This document shows, in pieces, positions 41,799-50,522 of a DNA stretch of 64,000 bases. Source of the stretch: Microbacterium sp. zg-Y818 (GTDB taxonomy: Bacteria; Actinomycetota; Actinomycetes; Actinomycetales; Microbacteriaceae). A program made the translations under genes and the position numbers. Each line of letters begins with the position of its first letter. Position 1 is the stretch's first letter. Under the pieces are notes generated by a model. That model had not been told where the DNA came from, ran no database searches, and worked only from the letters and a program-made list of their open reading frames with translations. The stretch covers positions 2,604,001-2,668,000 of the forward strand of contig NZ_CP126741.1 in assembly GCF_030246905.1 (NCBI RefSeq), given 5' to 3'.

Positions 41799-42804
41799 GG
41801 CTGCCCTTCCGCAGGAGAAGCCAGAGGAAGAGAGCCGCCCCGATGACGCCGACGATGACCGACAGCGGGATCTCGTAGGGGAAGCGGATGACCCGGGCGA
41901 GGATGTCGCATGCGATCACGAACAGGGCGCCGAGGCCTGCGACCCACGGGATCGAGCGGCGGACGTTGTCGCCGATGATGAGGCTGACGATGTTGGGGAC
42001 GACGAGCCCCAGGAACGGGATCATGCCGGCTGTGACGAGCACCGCCGCGGTGATGACGGCGACGACGACCATGCCGATGCCGATCACGCGCCGGTAGTCG
42101 AGCCCCAGGTTCGTGGCGAAGTCCTCGCCCAGGCCGATGACGCTGAACCGGTCGGCGGCGATCCAGGCCACGACCACCATGACACCGGCGACCCAGACGT
42201 ACTCGTAGCGCCCCGCCATGATGGTGGCGAAGCTGCCCTGCGCCCACTGCGACAGCGACTGCAGAAGATCCAGGCGGTAGGCGAAGAAGGTCGTCACGGC
42301 GCCGACGATGCCGCCGAGCATGATGCCCACGAGCGGCACCAGCACGAGCTGACGCACGGGCACGGCGCGGATCACGCGCATGAACACCCAGGTGCCGAAG
42401 AGCCCGAAGAGCGCGGCGATGCCCATCTTTCCCATCATCGCCATGCCGGGCCACAAGACGATCGCGAAGAGCATGCCGAGCGTTGCGAACTCGGTGACCC
42501 CGGTCGTCCCTGGCTCGACGAACTTGTTGCGCACCAGCATCTGCAGGATGAGCCCGGCGATGCCGAGGGACGCGCCCACGAGCAGCACCGCGACAGTCCG
42601 CGGGATGCGACTGGCGGCCAGCAGGAACGCCGCCGTGCCGTCGGCGCCCCCCTCGAGCACGGTCGCCGGCGACACGTCGGAGACGCCGATGAACAGGCTC
42701 GCGACGGTCAGCACGACGAGGGCGACGCCGATGAGCGCCCCCACCCACGTCCGCCGGGGGCGGGTGGGGGCGGGGGCGCTCGTCGCGGACAGTGTTGCGG
42801 TCAC
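41788..42804 (-). CDS. FecCD-type siderophore permease
   Basis: A 338-residue permease with the hallmark ASRIPRTVAVLLVGASLGIAG at the N-terminal third and GLGEDFATNLGLDYRRV at the ATPase-contact loop, then PFLGLVVPNIV. It is the second half of the import channel. It begins 26 bases after the binding-protein gene. Confidence 0.94.
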   Translation of the reverse strand: MTATLSATSAPAPTRPRRTWVGALIGVALVVLTVASLFIGVSDVSPATVLEGGADGTAAFLLAASRIPRTVAVLLVGASLGIAGLILQMLVRNKFVEPGTTGVTEFATLGMLFAIVLWPGMAMMGKMGIAALFGLFGTWVFMRVIRAVPVRQLVLVPLVGIMLGGIVGAVTTFFAYRLDLLQSLSQWAQGSFATIMAGRYEYVWVAGVMVVVAWIAADRFSVIGLGEDFATNLGLDYRRVIGIGMVVVAVITAAVLVTAGMIPFLGLVVPNIVSLIIGDNVRRSIPWVAGLGALFVIACDILARVIRFPYEIPLSVIVGVIGAALFLWLLLRKGSRAH

Positions 42805-42830
42805 CGCACGGGATCCTTTGGGTCAGATCC

Positions 42831-43850
42831 TCAGTCGGCGATCTGCAGCACGTCGTCGATCATGATCTGCGTGGTCTGGATTCCACCGAAGACGATGTAC
42901 CAGGCGGTGGGGTCGAGGTAGACGATCTGGTCGTTCTGGAAGGCCGTGGTCTGCTTGACGATGTCGTTGTCGAGCACCGTCGCTGCCGCCTGGGCACCCT
43001 CGGCGCTGGTCGCGGCGTCGCGGTCGACGACCCACAGGAAGTCGGGGTCGTGCTCGAGCAGGAACTCGAACGACACCGGCTCGCCGTGCGTGGCACCCTT
43101 GACGTCCTCGACCGCCGGCTCGACGCCGAAGACGTCGTAGATGAGTCCGCCGCGGGCGTTGCGGCCGGTGGCGTCACCCTCGGAGGGCGCCATCGCGTTG
43201 AGGCGGCCGCCGGAGACCATCAGCCCCAGGCCGGTGCCGGCCTCGGCCGTGATCGCCCGGGCCTCGGCGATGCCGTCCTCGAGCTGCGCAAGCGCCTCGG
43301 CTGCCTCGTCCTCGGCACCCAGCACCTCGCCGAGGAACGTGGTGTTGCGCTCGAGGGTCTCCTGGAACGACCCCGCGATGCTGAGATCGACCGTCGGCGC
43401 GATCTCGTTGAGGTCTTCGAACAGTCCGGCGGAGCGGCCACCGATGACGATCAGGTCGGGCTGCTGCGCCTCGATCGCGACCAGGTCCGCCTCGAAGAGG
43501 GTGCCGGCGTTGAACGCGTCGTCGGCGAGGTGGCCCTGCAGGTAGTCGGGCACCGAGTCCAGCGGAGCACCCGCAACCTCGCCGCCGAGCGCGCCGATCG
43601 TGTCGAGGCTCGCCATGTCGAACACGACGATGGTCTCGGGGTTCTTCGGAACCTCGACGGTCGTCGGCTCGTACGCGGGTTCCTCGTCCTCACCGGCGGT
43701 GTTGCGGTCCCACGAGAACGTCACCGTCCCCGCTTCGTCGGCCGCCGGGGCGTCGGCCGCGGCCTCGTCCGATCCGTTGGCGCAGCCTGTGAGAGCCACG
43801 GCTGTGACGAGGGCGAGGGATGCCGCGATCAGGGGGCGGGTCGTGCTCAT
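42831..43850 (-). CDS. Siderophore-binding lipoprotein
   Basis: A 339-residue periplasmic-binding-protein-like lipoprotein. Signal peptide with lipobox LTGC (lipidated Cys23), acidic linker, then the two-lobed helical-backbone binding fold (IVVFDMASLDTIGALG, PDLIVIGGRSAG, DPDFLWVVDRDAA). It captures ferric siderophores outside the membrane. The ATG at 43850 has GGAG further upstream, and the leader is about 110 bases long. Confidence 0.93.
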   Translation of the reverse strand: MSTTRPLIAASLALVTAVALTGCANGSDEAAADAPAADEAGTVTFSWDRNTAGEDEEPAYEPTTVEVPKNPETIVVFDMASLDTIGALGGEVAGAPLDSVPDYLQGHLADDAFNAGTLFEADLVAIEAQQPDLIVIGGRSAGLFEDLNEIAPTVDLSIAGSFQETLERNTTFLGEVLGAEDEAAEALAQLEDGIAEARAITAEAGTGLGLMVSGGRLNAMAPSEGDATGRNARGGLIYDVFGVEPAVEDVKGATHGEPVSFEFLLEHDPDFLWVVDRDAATSAEGAQAAATVLDNDIVKQTTAFQNDQIVYLDPTAWYIVFGGIQTTQIMIDDVLQIAD

Positions 43851-43968
43851 GCGTGTGTCATCTCCTGGGAGCGACGGGCACCGGGCGCGACGCAGCAGAC
43901 GGCGGCGCTCCCGACGTCGACGTCGATGGGGGGCGGATGGCGTCCCGGCGCGATCTCTCGTTCGGGAC

Positions 43969-43987
43969 CTTGGATAGGCTAGCCTAA
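43969..43987. promoter_or_regulatory. DtxR/IdeR-type iron box
   Basis: The site has TAGGCTAGCCTAA, 12 of 13 matches to the core half of the IdeR consensus TTAGGTTAGGCTAACCTAA (about 15 of 19 overall). It lies between the divergent uptake operon and the reductase gene, and contains TAGCCT (43980-43985), the leaderless -10 of the reductase. Iron-loaded regulator should repress both directions. Confidence 0.75.
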
Positions 43988-43991
43988 CCTC

Positions 43992-44777
43992 ATGACGACG
44001 TCGACTCCGGTGAGCTCTTTCCGCATTGGACGCCAGCGCCTCGACCTGCGGTTCCGCACGGCGAGACTGGTCGCCCGGACGTGGCTCACCTCCACCTACG
44101 TCCGGATCCGGCTGGAGGGCCCAGACCTGATCGGATTCGACTCGCCGGGATCGGACGACCACATCAGGGTGTTCTTCCCCGACGCTGCTCCCACCTCTGT
44201 GGAGGAGCTGCGCGCAGCCCCGAACCGCGAGTACACGCCGCTGGCGTGGGACGGCGACGGTGGGTGGCTCGAGATCGAGTTCGCCGTGCACGACGGCGGC
44301 GTCGCGGCGCAGTGGGCGGCACGGGCCCCCCTCGGTTCCGTCGCCGGCGTCGGCGGTCCGCGCGGCTCGATGCTGATCGAGGGCACACCGGGCGCCTGGT
44401 TCCTCGCCGGAGACGAGACGTCGGTGCCCGCGATGCGCCGGTTCGCGAGCACCATGGATGCCGCCGCCGTTGGCCGCATCCTGGTCGAGGTCGTCGACGC
44501 CGACCACGAGCTGCCGATCGACGCTCCCCCGGGTGTCGTCGTGGAGCAACTGCACCGTGGCACAGACGTCCCCGGCAGCGCGCTGGCCGGGCGCCTCGAC
44601 GCGCTCGGCGCCGACGACCGCCCGGCGGGCGACGTGTTCGCGTTCGTCGCGGCGGAGCAGGCGATCGTCAAGCCCGCTCGCGCGTTGCTGCAGGAACGTT
44701 GGGCGCTGCCCGCCGACACCTTCGTGGCGAAGGGCTACTGGAAGCGCGGCGAGAGCGAGTACCACGCGCCCCACTGA
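43992..44777 (+). CDS. Siderophore-interacting protein (NADPH-dependent ferric-siderophore reductase)
   Basis: A 261-residue flavoprotein of the SIP/ViuB family: FAD-binding REYTPL at about 77-82, GPRGSMLIEG and WFLAGDETSVPA in the NAD(P)H domain, and the C-terminal GYWKRGESEYH. It releases iron from imported siderophores in the cytosol. The start follows the TAGCCT element by six bases. Confidence 0.92.
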   Translation: MTTSTPVSSFRIGRQRLDLRFRTARLVARTWLTSTYVRIRLEGPDLIGFDSPGSDDHIRVFFPDAAPTSVEELRAAPNREYTPLAWDGDGGWLEIEFAVHDGGVAAQWAARAPLGSVAGVGGPRGSMLIEGTPGAWFLAGDETSVPAMRRFASTMDAAAVGRILVEVVDADHELPIDAPPGVVVEQLHRGTDVPGSALAGRLDALGADDRPAGDVFAFVAAEQAIVKPARALLQERWALPADTFVAKGYWKRGESEYHAPH

Positions 44778-44784
44778 GCGCGCA

Positions 44785-45648
44785 TCAGTACCAGTCGGTC
44801 GCCTGCGAGTGCGCCCACGCCGCACAGGGCGTGCCGTACGCACGGGAGATGTAATCCAGCCCCCACCGGATCTGGGTGGTGGCATTCGTCTGCCAATCCG
44901 GGCCGGCCGCGGCCATCTTGTCTGCGGGGAGGGACTGCGGAATGCCGGTGGCGCCACTGGACGGGTTCACCGCCTGGTAGTTCCAGTCCGACTCCTTCTG
45001 CCAGAGCGAGTTCAGGCACTGGAACTGGTCGGCACCCCAGCCGTACTGCGTCGCCGCCAGGTGTGCGGCGGTCGCCCTGGCCCCTTCGGGCGTGTTCGCC
45101 GCGGCGAGCGCCGCCGCCGCTTCGGCCTCAGCCTGTGCCGCCGCTGCGGCGGCCTCGGCCTCGGCCTTCTGCTGCAGAGCGAGGTCGAATCGGGCGCGCA
45201 GATCGGCGGTTTCAGCCTCTACATCGTCGGTGTGCGCCTCGACATCGTCGACGACGTCGATCTCGCGCAGCAGCTCCACACCCTCGGCGCCCGCGAGCTC
45301 CTCAAGAGTGTCCTGCAGGTCGACCGTGTCGACCTCGGCATCACCGCCGACGTCCAGCCCCGACTGCGCCACCTCCGCGGTGAGCGCCTCGCCGGCGGCC
45401 AGCGCCGCGTGCGCGGCATCCACCGTCGCCTGCGCGTCGTCGGCCACCTCCTGCAGGGCGGGGGCGACCGCGGTGTCCGAGGCGAACGGCAGCTCGGCCG
45501 CGACGGCGGCAGCGCCGGAGGTGAGGAATCCCCCGAGCAGCACTCCGGCGCCCACCGCCAGAGTTGCGGTGACCCGGCCGCGGTGGCGGCGGGTGGACTG
45601 TGCGCGCAGGGCGCGGCGGGAGGACGGGACGACGTGATCAGAGTGCAT
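44785..45648 (-). CDS. Secreted lytic-transglycosylase-like protein with coiled coil
   Basis: A 287-residue exported protein. A basic N-terminus and hydrophobic segment (LAVGAGVLLGGFLTSGAAAVA) form a signal peptide. Residues 60-200 are Ala/Glu-rich coiled coil. The last 80 residues match a short SLT-like domain: LNSLWQKESDWNYQAVNPSSG with the likely catalytic Glu, then GIPQSLPADKMA and WGLDYI. It probably trims peptidoglycan. Confidence 0.85.
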   Translation of the reverse strand: MHSDHVVPSSRRALRAQSTRRHRGRVTATLAVGAGVLLGGFLTSGAAAVAAELPFASDTAVAPALQEVADDAQATVDAAHAALAAGEALTAEVAQSGLDVGGDAEVDTVDLQDTLEELAGAEGVELLREIDVVDDVEAHTDDVEAETADLRARFDLALQQKAEAEAAAAAAQAEAEAAAALAAANTPEGARATAAHLAATQYGWGADQFQCLNSLWQKESDWNYQAVNPSSGATGIPQSLPADKMAAAGPDWQTNATTQIRWGLDYISRAYGTPCAAWAHSQATDWY

Positions 45649-45815
45649 GAGAACGCGCGGGAGTTCGGGTCCGCCGGCGCGGCGGCGACGGGCGCCCTCG
45701 GGTTGGGCGCGTGTTCCACCCTCGCCCCTCCGTCTGGACGTCGCCCCGACTGCGCCTCAGAGCGACGTGGGAACCCGCAGTGTGATCAGTCCGAACGACC
45801 GAGGGGGCTGGCGCG

Positions 45816-46646
45816 TCACATCTCCTCGTGCGTGTCGGGGTCGCCGTCCCAGAGCCGCCCGCGCTCCAGCCCGCTGAGGAGTGCGATCTCGTCGTCGGTC
45901 AGCGCGAATCCGAAGACGTCCGCGTTCTCGCGCTGACGCTCGGCGCTCGCGGACTTGGGGATCGGGGTCGAGCCCAGCTGGGTGTGCCACCGCAGCACCG
46001 CCTGCGTCGGGGTGACCCCGTGAGCCGCGGCGATCTCGGCGAGCACCGGCTCGGCCAGCAGCTCGCTGCGCCGTGCCAGGGGACTCCAGCTCTCGGTGCG
46101 GATGCCGCGTGATTCGTGGAACGCCCGCAGCTCGGACTGCGGGAAGTAGGGGTGAAGCTCGACCTGGTTGACAGCCGGCACGACGCCCGTCTCCTCGACG
46201 AGCCGCTCGAGCATCGCCCGGGTGAAGTTCGACACCCCGATGCTGCGCACCGTCCCCCGCTCCCGCAGCTCGATCATCGCCCGCCAGCTGTCGACGTACT
46301 CGTCGACCGAGGGGTTGGGCCAGTGGATCAGGTAGAGGTCGATGCGGTCCAGGCCCAGGCGGTCCAGCGAACCGGCGGCGCTGACGAGGGTCTTCTCGTA
46401 GCCGTGGTCACGGCCAGGGAGCTTGGTGGTCACGATGAGCTCGTCGCGGATGCCGCTGCGCCGCACCGCCTCACCGACCTCGGCCTCGTTCTGGTAGTTC
46501 ACCGCCGAGTCGAGCAGCCGGTAGCCGCTGTCGATCGCCGCGACCATCGCCTCGACGCCGTCGTCGCCGCGCAGGTTGTAGGTGCCGAGCCCGAGCTCGG
46601 GAAAGTCCGTGCCGTCGTTGAGGGAGACCGTGGGAATCGTGATCAT
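45816..46646 (-). CDS. Aldo/keto reductase
   Basis: A 276-residue NADPH-dependent (alpha/beta)8-barrel reductase. Catalytic tetrad positions are visible: Asp in LLDSAVNY with the Tyr, Lys in TTKLPGRD and His in LIHWPNPS. VNQVELHPYFPQ and IPKSASAERQRENADVF match the family. Substrate unknown; 2,5-diketo-gluconate-type reductases are closest in pattern. Confidence 0.92.
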   Translation of the reverse strand: MITIPTVSLNDGTDFPELGLGTYNLRGDDGVEAMVAAIDSGYRLLDSAVNYQNEAEVGEAVRRSGIRDELIVTTKLPGRDHGYEKTLVSAAGSLDRLGLDRIDLYLIHWPNPSVDEYVDSWRAMIELRERGTVRSIGVSNFTRAMLERLVEETGVVPAVNQVELHPYFPQSELRAFHESRGIRTESWSPLARRSELLAEPVLAEIAAAHGVTPTQAVLRWHTQLGSTPIPKSASAERQRENADVFGFALTDDEIALLSGLERGRLWDGDPDTHEEM

Positions 46647-46652
46647 GCGCCC

Positions 46653-46658
46653 ACGCTA
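46653..46658 (-). promoter_or_regulatory. Leaderless -10 (TAGCGT) of the aldo/keto reductase
   Basis: Minus-strand TAGCGT, GGGCGC, ATG at 46646. Confidence 0.6.
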
Positions 46659-46689
46659 CGCCCCGGCATCCGTCACGGGGCCGGCGTGG

Positions 46690-47499
46690 TCAGCCCAGCA
46701 GCGCCTCGATCGTCGTGATGACGCCGTACTCGGCGTTGGAGGGCGCGCGGTGGCGTGCCACGGCGACGACGTCGGGGTGCGCGTCGGCCATGGCGTAGGA
46801 CCAGTCCGCCGCCTGCAGCAGCTCGATGTCGTTGAGGTAGTCGCCGAACGCGGCCGTCTGGGCGGGGGTGATCCCCAGAGCCCGCTGCAGGTTCCGCAGC
46901 GCGACGCCCTTGTTCACCCCGGCGTTCATGATGTCGACCCAGTGCTGGCCGGAGACGACCACCTGGTGGGTGCGGCGCAGGTCGTCGAACGCGGGCGCGG
47001 TGTGGGCCTCGCCGCCGTCGTGGTCGTAGATCGCGAGCTTCAGCACCTGGTCCTGCTGCGCGAGCACGTCGTCGACGACGCTCAGCCGGGCGTAGTACTT
47101 GTCCACCTCGGCGAGGAAACGCCGGTCGGTGTCCTCGATGTACGCCGACTCCTTGCCGCACACGACCACGCCGGCGTGAAGCGCCCCCTCGGCGACGAGT
47201 CGGCGCAGTCGCTCGATCACGCCGCGCACGAACTGCGGGTCCAGCGCGTCCGAGCTCACCTCGACGCCGTCGCGCACGACGTAGGCGCCGTTCTCGGCGA
47301 TGTAGTCGAGGTCGCGCCCCGCCTCACCGAACGACCGCTGCAGGGTCGCCAGCTGTCTGCCGCTGGCCGGCGCGAACGCGATGCCGCGCTCGCGCAGACG
47401 GTCAAGCAACGGCCAGAGTCCTGCGGGCACGTGGCCGGCGGGGTCGAGCAGGGTGCCGTCCATGTCGACGGCGATGAGGCGGATATCGGGGACGGTCAC
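46690..47499 (-). CDS. Cof-type HAD phosphatase
   Basis: A 269-residue HAD-IIB protein: motif I VDMDGTLLD, motif II in ASGRQLATL, a cap domain, Lys in VNKGVALRNLQ, and motif IV FGDYLNDIELL. It probably dephosphorylates sugar phosphates or flavin intermediates. GTG start, with GGAGG very close; an alternative start is not evident. Confidence 0.92.
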   Translation of the reverse strand: MTVPDIRLIAVDMDGTLLDPAGHVPAGLWPLLDRLRERGIAFAPASGRQLATLQRSFGEAGRDLDYIAENGAYVVRDGVEVSSDALDPQFVRGVIERLRRLVAEGALHAGVVVCGKESAYIEDTDRRFLAEVDKYYARLSVVDDVLAQQDQVLKLAIYDHDGGEAHTAPAFDDLRRTHQVVVSGQHWVDIMNAGVNKGVALRNLQRALGITPAQTAAFGDYLNDIELLQAADWSYAMADAHPDVVAVARHRAPSNAEYGVITTIEALLG

Positions 47500-47597
47500 G
47501 CCTCCATGTTCTCAGGCGCCGGGCACGCGCCGGTTCTTCGGGATACCCCGAAGGAAAGACTCCGGATGCCGGGGCGGCGGCGGCCGCAGCCTCGTCC

Positions 47598-47603
47598 TAC
47601 CTT
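47598..47603 (+). promoter_or_regulatory. Leaderless -10 (TACCTT) of the histidine kinase operon
   Basis: TACCTT, GGAGCC, ATG at 47610. The GGAG is only two bases from the ATG, too close to act as a normal ribosome site. Confidence 0.5.
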
Positions 47604-47609
47604 GGAGCC

Positions 47610-48890
47610 ATGACCTCTTCCGCCGCCCTCCTCGCCCCGGCCCCGACGCAGGCGGCGCCCCGCCCCACGGCGCTGCGCCTGCTCGGCGCCCTCGCCCAGC
47701 TGGCCGCCATGTCCCTCGCCGGCACAGCACTGTTCACGATGCTCGCTGTGCTGCTGAGCCTGGGACTCGGGCTGCTGCTCGTGCTGGGCATCGGCGCGCT
47801 CTTCCTCATCGCCTTCGTGTACGTCCTCTACGCCACCGCGTGGCTGGAGTACGCCCGCGCCGACGGGCTCTACGACTACGGCCTGCCGGCGCTGCGCACC
47901 CGGCGCATGACCCGCCCCGGCTTCGGCGGCTGGCTGCGCATGCTGTGGCAGCAGTTCACCGACGGTCCCATGTGGCGCGGCGTCGCCGGGGCCGCGATCG
48001 CGACGCTGCTCGGCTCGGCCGTCATCTGGCTGGCCTCGACGGTCGCCACCGGCGTGGGGCTGCTGCTCTCCCCGCTGTTCGGCGCCGAGGAGATCCCCTC
48101 CCCCTGGTTCGGGCTCGTGCTCGAGCCGGGCTGGGCGGCGGTCCTGGGCGGGGCCGCCGTGCTGGTCAGCGCCGCGCTGCTGTTCGGCATCGCCCTGCTG
48201 GACGGCGTACTCACCCGAGCCATCCTCGTGCCCTCCCGCGAGGCCGTGCTCGCCCAGCAGGCCGCCACCTCCGATGTGCAGCGCGCCGGCGCCGTGCGCG
48301 CCAGCGAAGTGGAGCGCACCCGCATCGAACGCGACCTCCACGACGGCGTGCAGCCGCGGCTCGTCTCGGTCGGCATGACGCTGGGCCTCGCCCAGCAGAA
48401 GATCGACAGCGACCCGGATGCCGCGCGCGAGCTCATCGCCGAGGCGCACACCTCCACGAAGGCCGCGATCACCGAGTTGCGCCAGCTGGCGCGCGGCATC
48501 CATGCCTCCGTGCTCGACGACCGCGGGCTCGACGCCGCGCTCTCGGCCCTCGCCGCCCGGTCGCACGTTCCCGTGCACCTGGACGTGCGAGTCGAGGGCC
48601 GCTGCACCCGCGAGGCCGAGGCGGCCGTGTACTTCGCCATCGCCGAGTCGCTCACCAACGCGGCCAAACACTCCCACGCGGGCGAATGCCGCGTCGTGGT
48701 GCGCCGCCGCGACGACGGGACGTTGTGGGCCCGCGTCGAGGACAACGGCACCGGCGGGGCCCGCGTGATCCCCGGCGGAGGCCTCGACGGCATCCACAAC
48801 CGCATCATCGCCGCCCGCGGGACCGTGCGCCTGGACAGCCCCGTCGGGGGACCGACCTCTCTGGAAGTGAGCGTGCCGTGCGCATCCTGA
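47610..48890 (+). CDS. NarL-type sensor histidine kinase (HisKA_3)
   Basis: A 426-residue sensor. N-terminal region with four to five TM helices (about 25-75, 128-152, 178-200) in a PspC/DUF-type sensing layout, then the HisKA_3 phosphoacceptor ERTRIERDLHDGVQPR with His244 and a GHKL ATPase domain with ESLTNAAKHSH (N box) and GGGLDGI. It should phosphorylate the overlapping LuxR regulator. The signal is probably envelope stress, judged from the DUF4097 partner gene. Confidence 0.92.
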   Translation: MTSSAALLAPAPTQAAPRPTALRLLGALAQLAAMSLAGTALFTMLAVLLSLGLGLLLVLGIGALFLIAFVYVLYATAWLEYARADGLYDYGLPALRTRRMTRPGFGGWLRMLWQQFTDGPMWRGVAGAAIATLLGSAVIWLASTVATGVGLLLSPLFGAEEIPSPWFGLVLEPGWAAVLGGAAVLVSAALLFGIALLDGVLTRAILVPSREAVLAQQAATSDVQRAGAVRASEVERTRIERDLHDGVQPRLVSVGMTLGLAQQKIDSDPDAARELIAEAHTSTKAAITELRQLARGIHASVLDDRGLDAALSALAARSHVPVHLDVRVEGRCTREAEAAVYFAIAESLTNAAKHSHAGECRVVVRRRDDGTLWARVEDNGTGGARVIPGGGLDGIHNRIIAARGTVRLDSPVGGPTSLEVSVPCAS

Positions 48891-49555
48891 TCTGCGAAGA
48901 CTCCGCGCTGCTGCGCGAAGGGCTCGTGCGCCTGCTCGAAGACGCCGGCCACAGCGTGGTCGCCGCCCTCCCCGACGCCCACGACCTGCAGGCCGTGGTC
49001 GCCCAGACCGCTCCGGACCTGTGCATCCTCGATGTGCGGCTGCCTCCCACGTTCACCGACGAGGGCATCCGCGCGGCCCTCGTGCTGCGGGCGGAGCACC
49101 CGCACCTCCCGGTGCTGGTGCTCAGCCAGTACGTCGAGGAGCGGTACGCGTCGGAGCTGATCGCCGGGCGCGGCGGGGCTCTGGGCTACCTGCTCAAGGA
49201 CCGGGTCGCCGATGTCGGCGACTTCGTCGAGACCGTCGCCCAAATCGGCGCAGGCGCCACCGTCTTCGATCCCGAGGTGGTCTCGCAGCTGCTGGCGCGC
49301 CGCGCCCGCGACGACCGCATGGCCCGCCTGACCGACCGGGAGCGCACCGTGCTCGCCCTCATCGCCGAAGGAAAGTCCAACCAGGCGATCGCGCGCACGC
49401 TGCACGTCAGTGAGGCGAGCGTGGAGAAGTACATCACCTCCCTCTTCCAGAAACTCGACCTCGAGCAGGACGAATCCGGCAACCGACGGGTGCTGGCAGC
49501 GCTCGCACATCTCGAGCACGGCGGCGACCTGCCGCAGACAGGAGCATCACGATGA
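48878..49555 (+). CDS. LuxR-type response regulator
   Basis: A 225-residue regulator: receiver domain with acidic pair Glu7-Asp8, phosphoacceptor Asp52 and Lys in YLLKDRVAD, then a NarL/LuxR HTH (LTDRERTVLALIAEGKSNQAIA, SVEKYITSLFQKL). GTG start 48878 inside the kinase 3' end (13-base overlap). It probably controls its own operon, including the membrane protein that follows. Confidence 0.93.
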   Translation: MRILICEDSALLREGLVRLLEDAGHSVVAALPDAHDLQAVVAQTAPDLCILDVRLPPTFTDEGIRAALVLRAEHPHLPVLVLSQYVEERYASELIAGRGGALGYLLKDRVADVGDFVETVAQIGAGATVFDPEVVSQLLARRARDDRMARLTDRERTVLALIAEGKSNQAIARTLHVSEASVEKYITSLFQKLDLEQDESGNRRVLAALAHLEHGGDLPQTGASR

Positions 49556-50423
49556 GCACGACACTCACTCCCCCCACCCCCCCACGGGGCCGCAGCCCTC
49601 CCCCGTCATCCCACCGCCGGTACCCCCGCGCAGCTCGGCGGGCCGCGTCGTGGCCATCATCGCCATCGTCGTGGGTGCGGTCATCATCATCGGCGCGGTC
49701 GCCACCGGCGTCATCGGCTCGATCGTGCGGGCGGCCGGCACCACCGACGATCGCATCGTCGTGGATGCCACAGGGGTCGACTCTCTCGATGTCGACGTGG
49801 CCGCGGGCGATGTGCGGGTGCTCTTCACCGACACCGACGAGGCGGTGCTCGATGTGACCGCGGCGGCCGGCGGTGGGCAGTGGACCCTCGACCGTGACGG
49901 CGATGAGCTGGTCGTGCGCTCACCGGACCGCTGGTTCGGCGGCTGGTGGTTCTACGACGGTCCCACGCGGGTCGTGCTGGAGCTGCCCGAGAGCCTGCAG
50001 GGCGCCGCGCTCGATGCGACGCTCACCCTGTCGGCGGGATCGCTCGACGTCGACGGCGAGTTCGGCGCGCTCGAACTCGAGGTCAATGCCGGGGAACTCA
50101 CCCTGGCAGGTGCCGCTGCCGAGGTCGACGTGAGCGTCAACGCCGGCCGCGCCGACCTGGAGATCGCCGATGTGGCCACGGCCGACCTCGATGTCAGCGC
50201 CGGTGGACTGAAGGCGGTGTTCACCGGCGACGCGCCCGACGACGTCGCGATCGACGTCAGCGCCGGGTCGCTCGACCTCGCGGTGCCGAGCGGTGCCTAC
50301 CGCGTCGCCTCCGACGTGTCGGCGGGGGGCCTCGACAACCGTCTCGAGACGTCGACGCAGGCCTCGCGGCTCATCACGGTCACCGTGTCGGCCGGCGACG
50401 TCACCCTGCGCTCGGGGCGCTGA
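49552..50423 (+). CDS. DUF4097 envelope protein, start out of frame with body (frameshift at poly-C)
   Basis: AGGAG and the ATG at 49552 (overlapping the regulator stop, ATGA) clearly mark a start, but this frame encodes only a Pro/Ser-rich tail. The body, from about 49640, is in the -1 frame: a TM helix (VVAIIAIVVGAVIIIGAVATGV) then a beta-helix-like DUF4097 region with repeats of VDVSAG type. The frames would join if one C were added to the C6-A-C7 tract at 49570-49583, giving a short Pro-rich N-terminus. It is either a sequencing or assembly error, a real frameshift, or slippage. The family is a common partner of two-component systems. Confidence 0.7.
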
Positions 50424-50429
50424 TCCCCC

Positions 50430-50464
50430 GAAGGGCCGGCCGGACCCCCTCCGACCGGCCCTTC
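50430..50464 (+). terminator. Intrinsic-type hairpin after the DUF4097 gene
   Basis: GAAGGGCCGG (50430-50439) and CCGGCCCTTC (50455-50464) form a perfect 10-bp stem, seven bases after the stop codon. No strong U tract. Confidence 0.65.
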
Positions 50465-50510
50465 ACGCTGCGCGCGGGCCACCGCGTGGACGGGTGCCCG
50501 CGGGCAGGTC

Positions 50511-50516
50511 TAGCGT
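50511..50516 (+). promoter_or_regulatory. Leaderless -10 (TAGCGT) of pgi
   Basis: TAGCGT, TGAGGT, GTG at 50523. Confidence 0.6.
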
Positions 50517-50522
50517 TGAGGT

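Noticed and set aside
49552..49857. A separate 101-residue gene in the frame of ATG 49552
   Set aside because: Its translation beyond the poly-C tract is Ser/Arg/Pro-rich noise, while the other frame carries the TM helix and DUF4097 domain; treated as one frameshifted gene.
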